This document shows, piece after piece, positions 35,996 to 45,600 of a stretch of 64,000 bases of DNA. Numbering within the stretch: the stretch's first letter is position 1; the number at the start of each line of letters is the position of its first letter. The stretch comes from Planctomycetota bacterium. GTDB lineage: Bacteria; Planctomycetota; Planctomycetia; Pirellulales; Pirellulaceae. The stretch spans positions 1-64,000 of the forward strand of contig JAPLNL010000102.1 in assembly GCA_026692905.1 (NCBI GenBank), written 5' to 3'. The notes beneath the pieces are model-generated. The model saw only the letters and a program-made list of their open reading frames with translations. It made no database searches and was not told the origin of the DNA. The position numbers were made by a program, and so were the translations under genes.

Positions 35996-37339
35996 TCAAC
36001 GTTTGTCAGCTAGGGAACCTGTTTTGAGCAATTCCATGACTGACCTTGCGATGACAATCTCTTCGTCGGTTCGAAGGACGCGGACAGTCACTCGGCTTGC
36101 TTCGGTAGAAATGATACTCGAGCCGCTTTCATTGCGATTATCGTCAATTTCGATTCCGAAACAGTTTAACCCGGCGCAAATACGTGAACGGACAATGGGA
36201 GTGTTTTCGCCGATGCCACCTGCAAAGACAAGCGTGTTTAGGCCACCAAGGGCGGCAACAAAGGAACCGAGCCATTTCTTGACATGGTAACAAAACAACT
36301 CGACCGCTTCCGCGGCGCGAATATCGACTGACTCTAGGGCCAGCAAGTCTCTCATGTCGGAACTGGTCTCAGAAATACCAAGCAAGCCCGAATGATGGTT
36401 GACCATCTGATCAAATTCCTCAGCCGTCAAATTTTCAGTGCGAGAAAGATAGCCGAACAATCCTGGATCCAAGTCCCCTGCGCGTGTGCTCATTGGCAAA
36501 CCGGCAGTGGGCGTGAATCCCATACTTGTGTCAATGCTTTTGCCATCGCGAACAGCGGCCAAGCTGGCCCCGTTCCCAAGATGGGCAAGGATTACCCGTC
36601 CATTCGATGCCGATGCATCTCCAAGTCTCACCAGTTCTTGCATTAGAAAGGTGTAGGAAAGACCATGAAACCCATACCGCTGCACTCCATGTTGATCAAA
36701 TCGCCTTGGAATCGCCAGCAGTTTCGCGACTCGAGGTATCGTACGATGGAACCCTGTATCAAAGCAAGCAAACTGAGCAAGCGATGGAACTCGCGAGCGA
36801 AAAGCCTCAATGAGTTCAATTTCCCCGGGCAGATGCTGAGGGTCACAGTGAACGATAGCACGCAAATCGTCAATCAGTTGTTGGGATACTCGTTCCGGAG
36901 CGGTATGCTGCATTCCATGAACCACTCGGTGGCCGACTGCGTCAAGCGTATTCAATCCAATACGTTCCTCAAGCCAATCGAGCAAGAATGCAATAGCAGA
37001 AGCGGAAGATGCGGAATCGATTGGCTGACTCGCACATTCGCCTGTGCCAAAGTCATGGAATTCCAAAGTTGTATTTTCAAGTCCCATGCGATCGATTTTT
37101 CCGCTGAGCGAGCGATCGAGCGTTTCATTGGAACGAAACAAAGCAAACTTGATGCTCGACGATCCACCATTGATGGTCAGGATACGCGAACCTGGCTGTA
37201 AACGAGCTTGCGAACTCGATGGAGATGGAGCCGTCACACCGTTCCTTCCTTTTTGTATCTGTTGCCACGATAGACCACGAGACGGACGGTGAAAACCGTT
37301 CGGCTCAGACCGATTCGATGTAGTGGACAGAAGCATCAT
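35996..37339 (-). CDS. ackA: Acetate kinase
   Basis: Converts acetyl phosphate and ADP to acetate and ATP, or the reverse. Motifs are ILTINGGSSSIKFALF, VGHRVVHGMQHT, ACFDTGFHRT, YGFHGLSYTFL, LAHLGNGAS and AGGIGENTP. Homology begins near residue 52; the first 50 or so residues are a Ser/Pro/Gln-rich extension, so a later start is possible. It precedes the phosphoketolase gene and probably shares its transcript. The pair gives a phosphoketolase shunt that yields ATP. Confidence 0.93.
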   Translation of the reverse strand: MMLLSTTSNRSEPNGFHRPSRGLSWQQIQKGRNGVTAPSPSSSQARLQPGSRILTINGGSSSIKFALFRSNETLDRSLSGKIDRMGLENTTLEFHDFGTGECASQPIDSASSASAIAFLLDWLEERIGLNTLDAVGHRVVHGMQHTAPERVSQQLIDDLRAIVHCDPQHLPGEIELIEAFRSRVPSLAQFACFDTGFHRTIPRVAKLLAIPRRFDQHGVQRYGFHGLSYTFLMQELVRLGDASASNGRVILAHLGNGASLAAVRDGKSIDTSMGFTPTAGLPMSTRAGDLDPGLFGYLSRTENLTAEEFDQMVNHHSGLLGISETSSDMRDLLALESVDIRAAEAVELFCYHVKKWLGSFVAALGGLNTLVFAGGIGENTPIVRSRICAGLNCFGIEIDDNRNESGSSIISTEASRVTVRVLRTDEEIVIARSVMELLKTGSLADKR

Positions 37340-37445
37340 GAATTACGCAAGACGAATCACACGGATACAAGGCGTTCAAGGAGCAACGCCTTCGAGCATA
37401 ACTTTCGGCCTTTCAAGTAGACTGGAGCCGTTTCGCCAACATTCC

Positions 37446-38090
37446 TTAGGGCTGTAGCCAAATCTTTCGACCGTGGAATGCTTCAGCAAATCCGCTTGCC
37501 GACTTGGCTTCCATGCCGCGAAGTCTCATGATAGCCTGAAACGTTTCACTGCTATACCATGGCTTGGTTTGCTGAGTTGGGAATAGATTCATCAGCATCT
37601 CGGTCTTTTTCAGTGCAATTTTATCTGTCAAGGAGACGAAGACATTTGGGTTGCCCAAATCGCCTTCGAATTTCGCAATTTCATATTCCAAGATCAAGTG
37701 GCCGCGAAAGGTATTCCATGTGACTTCGGCGAGCGTTCGGTGATCCTGATGGAAGTCTTCGCGGCGATGCGTAAAGATTATGTCCGGCTGAATCGATTCC
37801 GACAGTTTGTGCATGGCCCGTTTGATATCCACGATTTGCGACGGGAAAAGCGTGTCTTCGAAATCAAATAAATGTAGGTCGCAATTGTCACGACGGTTGG
37901 TCCAAGATTCAAAGGCCGCTTGGGCTTCCACTTTGCGAAGTTCGTTGCAGCCCAGGACGACCCAATCCAATTTTAAATCGGGATTGTTTTCGAGAAGTGC
38001 AAGCACGGTTCCACCGCAGCCTATCTCAATATCATCCGGGTGAGCCCCAATGCAGAGAACCGATTTCGTTTTGGATAAGTCGAAGAACAA
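37446..38090 (-). CDS. PIG-L family N-deacetylase
   Basis: Zinc-dependent deacetylase of 214 residues (LmbE/PIG-L fold). The metal motif GAHPDDIEIGCGG is near the start, and the second metal region is FTHRREDFHQDHRT. Members remove acetyl groups from N-acetylglucosamine-type sugars. It lies 34 bp behind rfbF on the same strand at the edge of the CDP-sugar cluster, so it probably acts on a surface sugar or its precursor (inference). Confidence 0.88.
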   Translation of the reverse strand: MFFDLSKTKSVLCIGAHPDDIEIGCGGTVLALLENNPDLKLDWVVLGCNELRKVEAQAAFESWTNRRDNCDLHLFDFEDTLFPSQIVDIKRAMHKLSESIQPDIIFTHRREDFHQDHRTLAEVTWNTFRGHLILEYEIAKFEGDLGNPNVFVSLTDKIALKKTEMLMNLFPTQQTKPWYSSETFQAIMRLRGMEAKSASGFAEAFHGRKIWLQP

Positions 38091-38124
38091 AATGGAGAGC
38101 TCCTAGAGCGGGATGGATAGTGGA

Positions 38125-38934
38125 TCAAACGCTTGCGTTGATGGGTGGCTCGAGAGTCGTATTTCTCCAAACTTCCCATGGTGTTTCACCGCGAGCATGA
38201 AAATCGTCGAACATTTGCTTCTCTTTGAACGTATCCATACATCCAAAAAAACCATCGTGTTGCATGGAGTACAGTTGTTTCTTTTCGATCAAACGACCGA
38301 ATGGTTTGGGAATGATCTCTTCGCCTGGTTGGATCGCATCAAAGATCTCTTTTTCAAACACAAAGAACCCAGCATTGACTCGCAGTTTCGCTTCACCGAC
38401 AGCAGTGATGTCATGCACGGAGCCGTCCGCATTCGTGTTTACGCAGTGGAAGGACTGGGGCGGGCGAACAGTCATGAAAGTTGCGACGGCATGATTCTTT
38501 CGGTGACAATCGATCAAATCGGGTAGGTGAACATTGCTTAGCCCGTCGGTGTAGTTTGCCAAAAACGTTTGTTCGCCCTTCAAATGTGGTTCGACCGCTT
38601 TAAGCCGCTGGCCGATGTTCGACATTAAGCCGGTGTCGACGAAAGTAATTTTCCATTGATGCATATCGTTCGAAAGGAGCTTCACGGAATCGTCGACACC
38701 ATTCATCACGAAGTCGTTTGACAAACATTCGTTGTAATTGAGAAAGTACTCTTTGATCGCTTCGGCTTTCCAACCCAGGCAAAGAATGAAGTCGGTGTGC
38801 CCATAATGAGCGTAGTACTTCATTATGTGCCAGAGGATCGGCCGATTTCCGACGTTAACCAACGGTTTCGGAATGGAATCCGAGAATTCTCGCAGGCGCA
38901 TTCCAAATCCACCACAAAAAAGAACAACTTTCAT
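38125..38934 (-). CDS. rfbF: Glucose-1-phosphate cytidylyltransferase
   Basis: Makes CDP-glucose from glucose 1-phosphate and CTP; 269 residues. The nucleotide-binding start is VVLFCGGFGMRLREFS with IPKPLVNVGNRPILWHIMKY; FLANYTDGLSN carries the metal-binding aspartate. The ATG at 38934 follows GGGAGAGGCG, a good ribosome site; an upstream ATG at 38991 lacks one. Its product is the substrate of RfbG, encoded at 41328. It is read leftwards with the PIG-L gene. Confidence 0.95.
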   Translation of the reverse strand: MKVVLFCGGFGMRLREFSDSIPKPLVNVGNRPILWHIMKYYAHYGHTDFILCLGWKAEAIKEYFLNYNECLSNDFVMNGVDDSVKLLSNDMHQWKITFVDTGLMSNIGQRLKAVEPHLKGEQTFLANYTDGLSNVHLPDLIDCHRKNHAVATFMTVRPPQSFHCVNTNADGSVHDITAVGEAKLRVNAGFFVFEKEIFDAIQPGEEIIPKPFGRLIEKKQLYSMQHDGFFGCMDTFKEKQMFDDFHARGETPWEVWRNTTLEPPINASV

Positions 38935-39073
38935 TAACGCCTCTCCCTGATTTCCAAAATAAGTCTTGGGCATTATAATCTGCGCTCTCAAAAATTAAGC
39001 GATATTCCTCGTCCTATCACCATTCTCATGTTCTCATGATTATCCAGACTGTATCGATCAGGACTTTTGTACG

Positions 39074-40009
39074 ATGATAGAAGGATTGTCTGGAAAACGA
39101 GTGATGATATCTGGAGCAAGCGGTTTCATTGGATCAACTCTTAGTTCAAGGCTTGTGGAAATTGGAGCCCATGTAACGGGCCTTTCGCGTACTCCGCCGA
39201 GTGATAACCGTATCGACTGGATCACGTGTGACGTAACAGATGAGAAATCGGTGAGAAATGCTGTATGTCAGGCAAAGCCGAACGTTATCTATCACTTAGC
39301 GAGCGAGGTGACCGGGGCTAGGAGCAGGGAATGGATTGCGCCATGCTTTCATGCGAATCTGGCTAGTACTGTCTACATGATGACAGCCGCAGCCGACGCT
39401 GGAGTCGAGCGTTTCGTCCAAATGGGGTCACAGGAAGAGCCCGACAGTTCAAAGGGGGATGTGATCCCAACTTCACCTTATGCTGCAGCCAAATGGGCAG
39501 CCTCGGCTTATGCCCGGATGTTCCACAATCTCTATGGTTTTGGGGTTGTTCATCTCAGGGTCTTCATGGTTTATGGTCCTGGGCAAATGGACCTGAAAAA
39601 GCTGATTCCGTACTGCACTTTGGAGTGCTTGGCTGGTAGACGGCCTCAGATTGGATTCGGGACGCGAAGGGTAGATTGGGTATACGTCGATGACGTTGTG
39701 CGAGGGCTGCTTCTTTCCGGTACCGTTCCGGGCGTGGAAGGGAAGACTTTTGAAATTGGAACCAGCAAACTTACTAGTCTTCGTGAGGTGGTTGAAAGGG
39801 TTGTACGAACTGCGAATCCGGCAATTACGGCTGAATTTTCAAAGGAAGGACGTGCAATGGAAATCGAATACTCAGCGGATTATTCGCAGTCAGAAGCTCT
39901 CTTAGGATGGAGACCCTCGGTAACAATGGATGAAGGAATTCAACGGACCGTTGATTGGTACTCGGCAAACTTCGTTCGACTAATTCCAAAGCCTTTGGCA
40001 AGCGCGTAG
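39074..40009 (+). CDS. NAD-dependent epimerase/dehydratase (extended SDR)
   Basis: Nucleotide-sugar modifying short-chain dehydrogenase of 311 residues. The cofactor motif is MISGASGFIGSTL; the catalytic motif YxxxK appears as SPYAAAKWAASAYA with the serine of QMGSQEE; VYVDDVVRGLL is the usual late motif. AGGA lies before the ATG. It diverges from rfbF. In the context it may reduce, epimerise or dehydrate the CDP-4-keto-6-deoxy sugar; the exact reaction cannot be read. Confidence 0.85.
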   Translation: MIEGLSGKRVMISGASGFIGSTLSSRLVEIGAHVTGLSRTPPSDNRIDWITCDVTDEKSVRNAVCQAKPNVIYHLASEVTGARSREWIAPCFHANLASTVYMMTAAADAGVERFVQMGSQEEPDSSKGDVIPTSPYAAAKWAASAYARMFHNLYGFGVVHLRVFMVYGPGQMDLKKLIPYCTLECLAGRRPQIGFGTRRVDWVYVDDVVRGLLLSGTVPGVEGKTFEIGTSKLTSLREVVERVVRTANPAITAEFSKEGRAMEIEYSADYSQSEALLGWRPSVTMDEGIQRTVDWYSANFVRLIPKPLASA

Positions 40010-40050
40010 TAACGAGATATTTGTCCCAATTGACTCCGCAGCGCTTGCCA

Positions 40051-41055
40051 TCAAACCACGTCTGTGGATTGCAATTCTTCTTGCTTTCTCAGCGTTTCGC
40101 GTGTGCTGCCACCAATCCCCTTGTTGCCTAATATTTGAGGCAGTACCGATCGCCATTTGCGGAACTGCAATAGGTAGGTGCCAAAACTAACGAGGCAATT
40201 TGCGCGCGACCAAAATCCAATCGGTGCGTCGAAAACATTCTGCACGTGCCCTTTTAGAAGTTGGAATCGGACCAAACCGTTTAGCTTGGACTTGGTCTCG
40301 CCTGGGGCCGACCATGCTGATTCTTCCGCGAGCGTTTTCTTTGCAGAACACGCTTCTTCGTGGATTCGAAAGTAGAACAGCTCCTCTGGGATTTCGGCGC
40401 ATTTTCCTCGGAGGGATAGACCGCTAAGCAATACCTTTTCCCATCCGAAGCACGGTTTCCACAGTGACATTTCCCTTAGAACTTCGCTGCGAATCAGTCC
40501 ATAAATATCAAAGCAACCGGTATTACCTAGCAGCACACTCCGAAAACGATGGTGGGCAGATCGCATCGTTTGGGAATCCGCGAGCTTAGGACGTTGGCCT
40601 TCCTCCACGATCAGTAATTCTGCCGCACCGCTCAATTCTCCAAAGGTGTCCAATTTGTCCCCATTCTTGTCGATGACACCCACTCGCGAATGGCACCATA
40701 CGATTTCTGGGTTGGCATCCAAGACCTCCACGCAGCGAGCTAGGAACGTCGTCGAGCACAGGTCATCGTGCGCCGCCCACTTGAAATAGCTTCCCCGTGC
40801 TAGTTCAAAAACACGATTGTAGTTCCACGGCGCTCCTTTGTTTCTCGCTTGACGTTCATAGCGCACTCGAGAGTCGCGAGCCATATAGCTACGGCAGATC
40901 GATTCTGTCGAATCCGTAGAAGCATTGTCGGAAACAATTAGCTCGAAATCCTGGTAAGTTTGTTCGAGGAGGCTGTCGATTGTTTCCGCAAGAAAAGTCG
41001 CACCGTTGTAGACAGGTATTCCGACGCTTACCTTGGGATTGAAATCAACGACCAT
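40051..41055 (-). CDS. Family 2 glycosyltransferase
   Basis: GT-A fold transferase of 334 residues. The N-terminal half has VSVGIPVYNGATFLAETIDS, SLLEQTYQDFELIVSDNAST and the DxD-type metal site in KWAAHDDLCS. The C-terminal half carries basic and aromatic residues that may contact membranes. The ATG at 41055 follows AGGAGAG. It lies inside the CDP-sugar cluster on the opposite strand and may use the sugar made there. Confidence 0.88.
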   Translation of the reverse strand: MVVDFNPKVSVGIPVYNGATFLAETIDSLLEQTYQDFELIVSDNASTDSTESICRSYMARDSRVRYERQARNKGAPWNYNRVFELARGSYFKWAAHDDLCSTTFLARCVEVLDANPEIVWCHSRVGVIDKNGDKLDTFGELSGAAELLIVEEGQRPKLADSQTMRSAHHRFRSVLLGNTGCFDIYGLIRSEVLREMSLWKPCFGWEKVLLSGLSLRGKCAEIPEELFYFRIHEEACSAKKTLAEESAWSAPGETKSKLNGLVRFQLLKGHVQNVFDAPIGFWSRANCLVSFGTYLLQFRKWRSVLPQILGNKGIGGSTRETLRKQEELQSTDVV

Positions 41056-41327
41056 AAAATCTCTCCTGATCCATTCTCGCCTAGGGTACCGTTAACAAGG
41101 CAAAAGATTGCCAATTCGCAAGCGTTGAATTTCTGAGAGTTGAGAGAAGGACGTTTGAAAGAAAATCTCACGGCAATTGTCGAGTAAGATCGTTTATGAA
41201 GTATACTCCCTGCAATGCTTTCGTCAATTATTTCGTCTTCCCACTGATTTGCTGCGGAGCCCCATTTTTGGCCATTTCTCGGAGGGACTTGAATTGTCCA
41301 TTTGGTCGAGTGGCGTTTTGGTGATTT

Positions 41328-42458
41328 ATGCTGAGTCAATATTTCAAAGACAAATCGGTTTTGGTGACCGGTCATACCGGTTTTAAAGGGTCATGGCTGT
41401 GTCTATGGCTTCATCGATTGGGCGCCAAGGTGTCCGGACTATCGTTGGAGCCACCCACGACCCCCAACCATTTTTCGGAAGCCAACATCGTCGACTTGTT
41501 GGACTTCCATATTCTGGCAGACATACGCGACGAAAAAGCGGTTGGATGCGCAATCGAAGAATCCCAGCCAGATTTGATCCTCCATCTGGCGGCCCAAACA
41601 ATTGTTCGACGTGGCTACCGCGAACCGCTTGAAACCTTCTCAACTAATGTGATGGGCACAGCGTGTGTGCTCGAAGCCATTCGTCTTGCAAAGCGGCCTT
41701 GCAGTGTCGTGGTCGTGACCAGCGACAAATGCTACGACAATCGAGAGCAAGTTTGGGGCTATCGCGAAACAGATCCGATGGGGGAGAAAGATCCGTACGG
41801 TAGTAGCAAAGGCGCTGCAGAACTGGTTGTGCGGTCTTATCGCGATTCGTATTTCCCGGTTTCTAAAATCGCTCAACACGGAATCAAAGTGGCGAGCGCG
41901 CGAGCTGGGAATGTTATCGGCGGTGGTGACTGGACTGAGGATGCCCTCATCGTTGACGTCATCAAAGCCCTTTCCATTGGTGAGCCTGTACTTGTTCGAA
42001 ACCCGAACGCCTTTCGACCTTGGAATCACGTGCTACAAGCATTGAGTGGATATCTGACCCTGTCTGCCAGATTGATGACTTCCAACGATCCTGCTTATTG
42101 CAGCGGTTGGAACATCGGGCCTTTACCTGGTAACGAGATTCCTGTGCGAGAAGTCGTCGAATTGCTCCTCGACGAATGGGGTGAGGGAAGCTGGATTGAT
42201 GGCAATGACCCAAGTGCTCCTCGCGAAGCAGGCATTCTGCGTTTGTCGATTGACAAAGCACTTTGGGAATTGAACTGGAAGCCGTGCTGGGATGTGCGGG
42301 AATCGATTCGACAAACCGCCAAGTGGTATCGGCATCGACAAGGCAACGAAGGTTCCATGCACGACTTCAGTTTGAGCCAAATCATCGAATACGAAGACGC
42401 GATGCGTCTCAGCATGGCAGGTCAACTTGTTCAACCGAACTCATTTGTTCCGTCATAA
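41328..42458 (+). CDS. rfbG: CDP-glucose 4,6-dehydratase
   Basis: Converts CDP-glucose to CDP-4-keto-6-deoxyglucose with bound NAD; 376 residues. The dehydratase-specific cofactor motif is VLVTGHTGFKGSWLCLWL; further motifs are VVVTSDKCYDN, DPYGSSKGAAE, ASARAGNVIGGGDW and RPWNHVLQALSGYL. It is the first gene of a tightly packed rightward operon that continues to 46883; the next gene starts 11 bp after its stop. Confidence 0.95.
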   Translation: MLSQYFKDKSVLVTGHTGFKGSWLCLWLHRLGAKVSGLSLEPPTTPNHFSEANIVDLLDFHILADIRDEKAVGCAIEESQPDLILHLAAQTIVRRGYREPLETFSTNVMGTACVLEAIRLAKRPCSVVVVTSDKCYDNREQVWGYRETDPMGEKDPYGSSKGAAELVVRSYRDSYFPVSKIAQHGIKVASARAGNVIGGGDWTEDALIVDVIKALSIGEPVLVRNPNAFRPWNHVLQALSGYLTLSARLMTSNDPAYCSGWNIGPLPGNEIPVREVVELLLDEWGEGSWIDGNDPSAPREAGILRLSIDKALWELNWKPCWDVRESIRQTAKWYRHRQGNEGSMHDFSLSQIIEYEDAMRLSMAGQLVQPNSFVPS

Positions 42459-42469
42459 GTAAACGAAAA

Positions 42470-43795
42470 ATGGATTTCAAACATTCCAAGGAGCTGAGAG
42501 TCAAAGCTCACGACTTGATTCCGGGCGGTTGCCACACTTATGCAAAGGGTGACGATCAATACCCTGAGTTGTCTCCCGGGTTTATCGTACGAGGAGAGGG
42601 GAGTCATGTTTGGGACATCGACGGAAACGAGTTCATTGAATTCGGACAAGGAAACCGCAGCGTCGGCCTTGGGCACGCATTCCCAGCTGTGATTCAAGCC
42701 GTTCAAACTGCCTTGACCAAAGGTGTCAATTTCTCTCGTCCCGCCGCCATCGAAGTTGAAGCGGCTGAAGCTTTGCTGGGTATGATTCCTAAAGCGGATA
42801 TGGTCAAGTTCTGCAAGGATGGTTCGGATGCGACGACAGCTGCTTTGAAATTGGCGCGAGCTTACACCGGACGAGACATGGTCGCATGCTGTCGCGATCA
42901 GCCGTTGTTCGCAACCAACGATTGGTTCATGGGCACGACACCGCTCGATGCCGGGATCCCAGCATCGATCAAGGCACTGACGTTGACTTTTGGATTCAAT
43001 GATCTCGAAGGTGTCAAAGGTTTATTTGCGGCGCACCCAAACAAAATAGCCGCCATCATTATGGAGGCTGCAAAATATGCCGATCCAGCCCCTGGCTTTC
43101 TTCAAGAGGTCAAAGAGCTTTGCCATTCTAATGGTGCGCTTTTCATACTGGACGAAATGATCACGGGCTTTCGCTGGGACAACGGTGGAGCTCAAGCATA
43201 CTATGGCTTCGATCCAGACTTGTCCTGCTGGGGAAAAGCATTGAGCAATGGCTTCGCCGTTTCTGCTCTGGCTGGCAAACGCAAGTACATGGAGCTTGGC
43301 GGACTAAAGCACTCCTCCGAGAGAGTTTTCTTGTTGTCGACCACACATGGTGCAGAAACGCATGGGCTCGCAGCAGCTATCGCTAACATACAAGTCTATC
43401 GACGGGAGCCAGTTATCGAAACTTTGTATCAACGTGGTCAAAGACTCAAAACCGAGGGGACGCAGGTCATAGCGAGGCATGGACTCAGCCAGCATATCCA
43501 AATCCAGGGAAAACCGTGCTGCATGGTTTACACCACATTGGATCAAAACGGCCAACCATCCCAAGCGATGCGATCGCTCTTCCTTCAAGAGACCATTCGG
43601 CGGGGGGTATTAATTGGTTCTATGGTTGTCAGCTACTCACATTCCGATGAAGATATCGATCGCAGCTTGGAAGCGATGGACGGTGCACTGGAGGTCTATC
43701 GCAAAGCATTGGAGAACGGCGTTGAAAACTATTTGGTAGGCAGGCCATCCCTTCCCGTCTACCGCAGATACAACTTCAAGTGTGATAAAAGCTGA
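42470..43795 (+). CDS. Class III PLP aminotransferase, glutamate-1-semialdehyde aminomutase-like
   Basis: Fold-type I PLP enzyme of 441 residues. Landmarks are LIPGGCHTYAKG, GSHVWDIDGNEFIEFGQG, FCKDGSDATTAALKLARA, ILDEMITGFRW and the PLP-lysine in CWGKALSNGFAVSAL. It resembles glutamate-1-semialdehyde aminomutase, but its place between CDP-sugar genes suggests that it acts on a keto-sugar or related carbonyl (inference). The ATG at 42470 starts just after the rfbG stop; the open frame from 42263 overlaps rfbG. Confidence 0.87.
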   Translation: MDFKHSKELRVKAHDLIPGGCHTYAKGDDQYPELSPGFIVRGEGSHVWDIDGNEFIEFGQGNRSVGLGHAFPAVIQAVQTALTKGVNFSRPAAIEVEAAEALLGMIPKADMVKFCKDGSDATTAALKLARAYTGRDMVACCRDQPLFATNDWFMGTTPLDAGIPASIKALTLTFGFNDLEGVKGLFAAHPNKIAAIIMEAAKYADPAPGFLQEVKELCHSNGALFILDEMITGFRWDNGGAQAYYGFDPDLSCWGKALSNGFAVSALAGKRKYMELGGLKHSSERVFLLSTTHGAETHGLAAAIANIQVYRREPVIETLYQRGQRLKTEGTQVIARHGLSQHIQIQGKPCCMVYTTLDQNGQPSQAMRSLFLQETIRRGVLIGSMVVSYSHSDEDIDRSLEAMDGALEVYRKALENGVENYLVGRPSLPVYRRYNFKCDKS

Positions 43796-43798
43796 TCA

Positions 43799-45073
43799 AT
43801 GACGAAAATGCAACAACCATTTCAATCCAGATCCGCTTTAGGAAAGCGAACCATTTGTCGACATTGCTCGGCACCACTTGTTCACAGCGTAGTCGATCTT
43901 GGCGTGCAGCCACCCTGCGAGGGATTCGTGACAGCGGAACACTTCAATGAACCGGAGCTTTTCTATCCGCTGCATGCCATGGTGTGCGAAGAATGCTTGC
44001 TCGTCCAACTAGAAACGGATGTTTCGCCAGAGTCGATCTACACGGAATATGCTTACTTTTCTTCTTTCTCCGATAGTTGGCTTGAACACTGTCGTCTTTT
44101 TGCGGAAGAGATTTCAAACAGGCTTGGGTTGAACTCTAGGAGTCAAGTTGTCGAGCTAGCCAGCAACGATGGTTATTTGCTCAAGAATTTTGTCGAAAAA
44201 GGTATTCCCGCCTACGGAGTCGAGCCAGCCGCCAATATTGCCAGGGTCGCGGAGGCGAAAGGCATTCCAACCGTTGTTGCTTTTTTTGGCGCCGCCGCAG
44301 CCCGCTCTCTGGTTGCGGAGGGGCGTTCGGCAGATTTGATTGTGGCCAACAATGTCTTTGGTCACGTTCCAGACATCAATGATTTCGTCGCAGGAATCAA
44401 GCTGCTTCTGAAAGCTGGCGGAACGGTTTCTATCGAAATACCTCACTTCATGCGGCTTATGGAGAACAATCAGTTTGATACGATCTACCACGAGCACTAC
44501 TGCTACCATACGCTCCTGGCCGATAATCGCCTATTCGACTCCAATGGACTTCGGCTGTTGGATGTGACAGAGCTTTCGACTCACGGAGGCTCCCTACGCA
44601 TGCTAGTTTGTCACCAAGATGACCCACGCATAACAACCACTGCAGTCCAGGCCTTAGTCGCCATGGAGCGAGCTCAAGGGTTGGATCGGATTGAGACCTA
44701 TACTGCCTTTGGCGAACAAGTACGAGAAACAAAGCGCAAGCTCATCAGCTTTCTGATCGAAGCCAAACGGTTAGACAAGACCATAGCCGGTTATGGAGCG
44801 CCAGGCAAAGGAAATACATTGCTCAATTACTGCGGTATCCGAACGGATTTCATTGATTTCGTAGTGGATCGAAACCCCTATAAGCATGGCAAATTTCTGC
44901 CTGGTTCTCGAATACCAATCTTTCCGCCAGAGAAAATCAATGAGATGAGGCCAGACTATGTGCTAATTTTGCCATGGAACATCAAGGAAGAGATCATGAC
45001 GCAAATGGCGCACATACGAAATTGGGGAGGCCGATTTGTTGTGCCGATCCCCGAGGTTCAGGTGCTGGCATGA
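43799..45073 (+). CDS. Sugar C-methyltransferase (NovU/TylCIII-like)
   Basis: SAM-dependent methyltransferase of 424 residues with three parts. The N-terminal zinc-binding part has CRHCSAP and MVCEECLLVQLE. The Rossmann core has QVVELASNDGYLLKNF and VEPAANIARVAEAKGI, then a base-like region YHEHYCYHTL. The C-terminal part has GYGAPGKGNTLLNYC. This plan is that of deoxysugar C-methyltransferases, which add a branch methyl next to a keto group. It begins three bases after the aminotransferase stop, and its own TGA overlaps the next ATG. The product would be a methyl-branched 6-deoxy CDP-sugar (inference). Confidence 0.9.
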   Translation: MTKMQQPFQSRSALGKRTICRHCSAPLVHSVVDLGVQPPCEGFVTAEHFNEPELFYPLHAMVCEECLLVQLETDVSPESIYTEYAYFSSFSDSWLEHCRLFAEEISNRLGLNSRSQVVELASNDGYLLKNFVEKGIPAYGVEPAANIARVAEAKGIPTVVAFFGAAAARSLVAEGRSADLIVANNVFGHVPDINDFVAGIKLLLKAGGTVSIEIPHFMRLMENNQFDTIYHEHYCYHTLLADNRLFDSNGLRLLDVTELSTHGGSLRMLVCHQDDPRITTTAVQALVAMERAQGLDRIETYTAFGEQVRETKRKLISFLIEAKRLDKTIAGYGAPGKGNTLLNYCGIRTDFIDFVVDRNPYKHGKFLPGSRIPIFPPEKINEMRPDYVLILPWNIKEEIMTQMAHIRNWGGRFVVPIPEVQVLA

Positions 45074-45600
45074 TTTTCACGGAAACTCGCCTCAAGGGTG
45101 CCTTTGTGATCGACATTGAACCCCGAGTGGATGAGCGAGGCTTTTTTGCTCGATCCTACTGCCAGCGAGAGTTTGATTTGCGCGGTTTGGTTCAAACTAC
45201 GGCTCAGTGCAATATCGCTCACAATATCCAGGCGGGCACGCTTCGCGGTATGCACTGGCGTTCCATCCCGTCGCCAGAAGCCAAACTGGTACGCGTGGTG
45301 CGTGGCGCAATCTTAGATGTCATAATCGATCTACGGCCTGATTCAGCAACTTACCTTCAGCACGTCGCGATAGAGCTCAGCGAAAACAACCATCGCGCAC
45401 TCTATGTTCCAGAAAAGTTTGCACACGGTTTTCAAACGCTGGTAGACGATACGCAACTTTTTTACCAAATGAGTGAATTCTACGATCCAAAATACGACTG
45501 CGCTGCTAGATGGAACGATCCAGCGTTCGGAATTGAATGGCCAATACGAAACCCCATTTTGAACGATCGCGACCGTTCCTATCCGGATTTCTTAGCATGA
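45070..45600 (+). CDS. dTDP-4-dehydrorhamnose 3,5-epimerase-like enzyme
   Basis: RmlC-like cupin of 176 residues. The catalytic histidine is in GTLRGMHWRS and the aspartate region is DVIIDLRPDSATY; VPEKFAHGFQTL is the typical late motif. Family enzymes invert C3 and/or C5 of 4-keto-6-deoxy sugars. Here the substrate is probably CDP-linked, since only CDP-sugar genes are present. Its ATG overlaps the previous stop (ATGA at 45070-45073), and its stop overlaps the next start in the same way. Confidence 0.92.
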   Translation: MIFTETRLKGAFVIDIEPRVDERGFFARSYCQREFDLRGLVQTTAQCNIAHNIQAGTLRGMHWRSIPSPEAKLVRVVRGAILDVIIDLRPDSATYLQHVAIELSENNHRALYVPEKFAHGFQTLVDDTQLFYQMSEFYDPKYDCAARWNDPAFGIEWPIRNPILNDRDRSYPDFLA

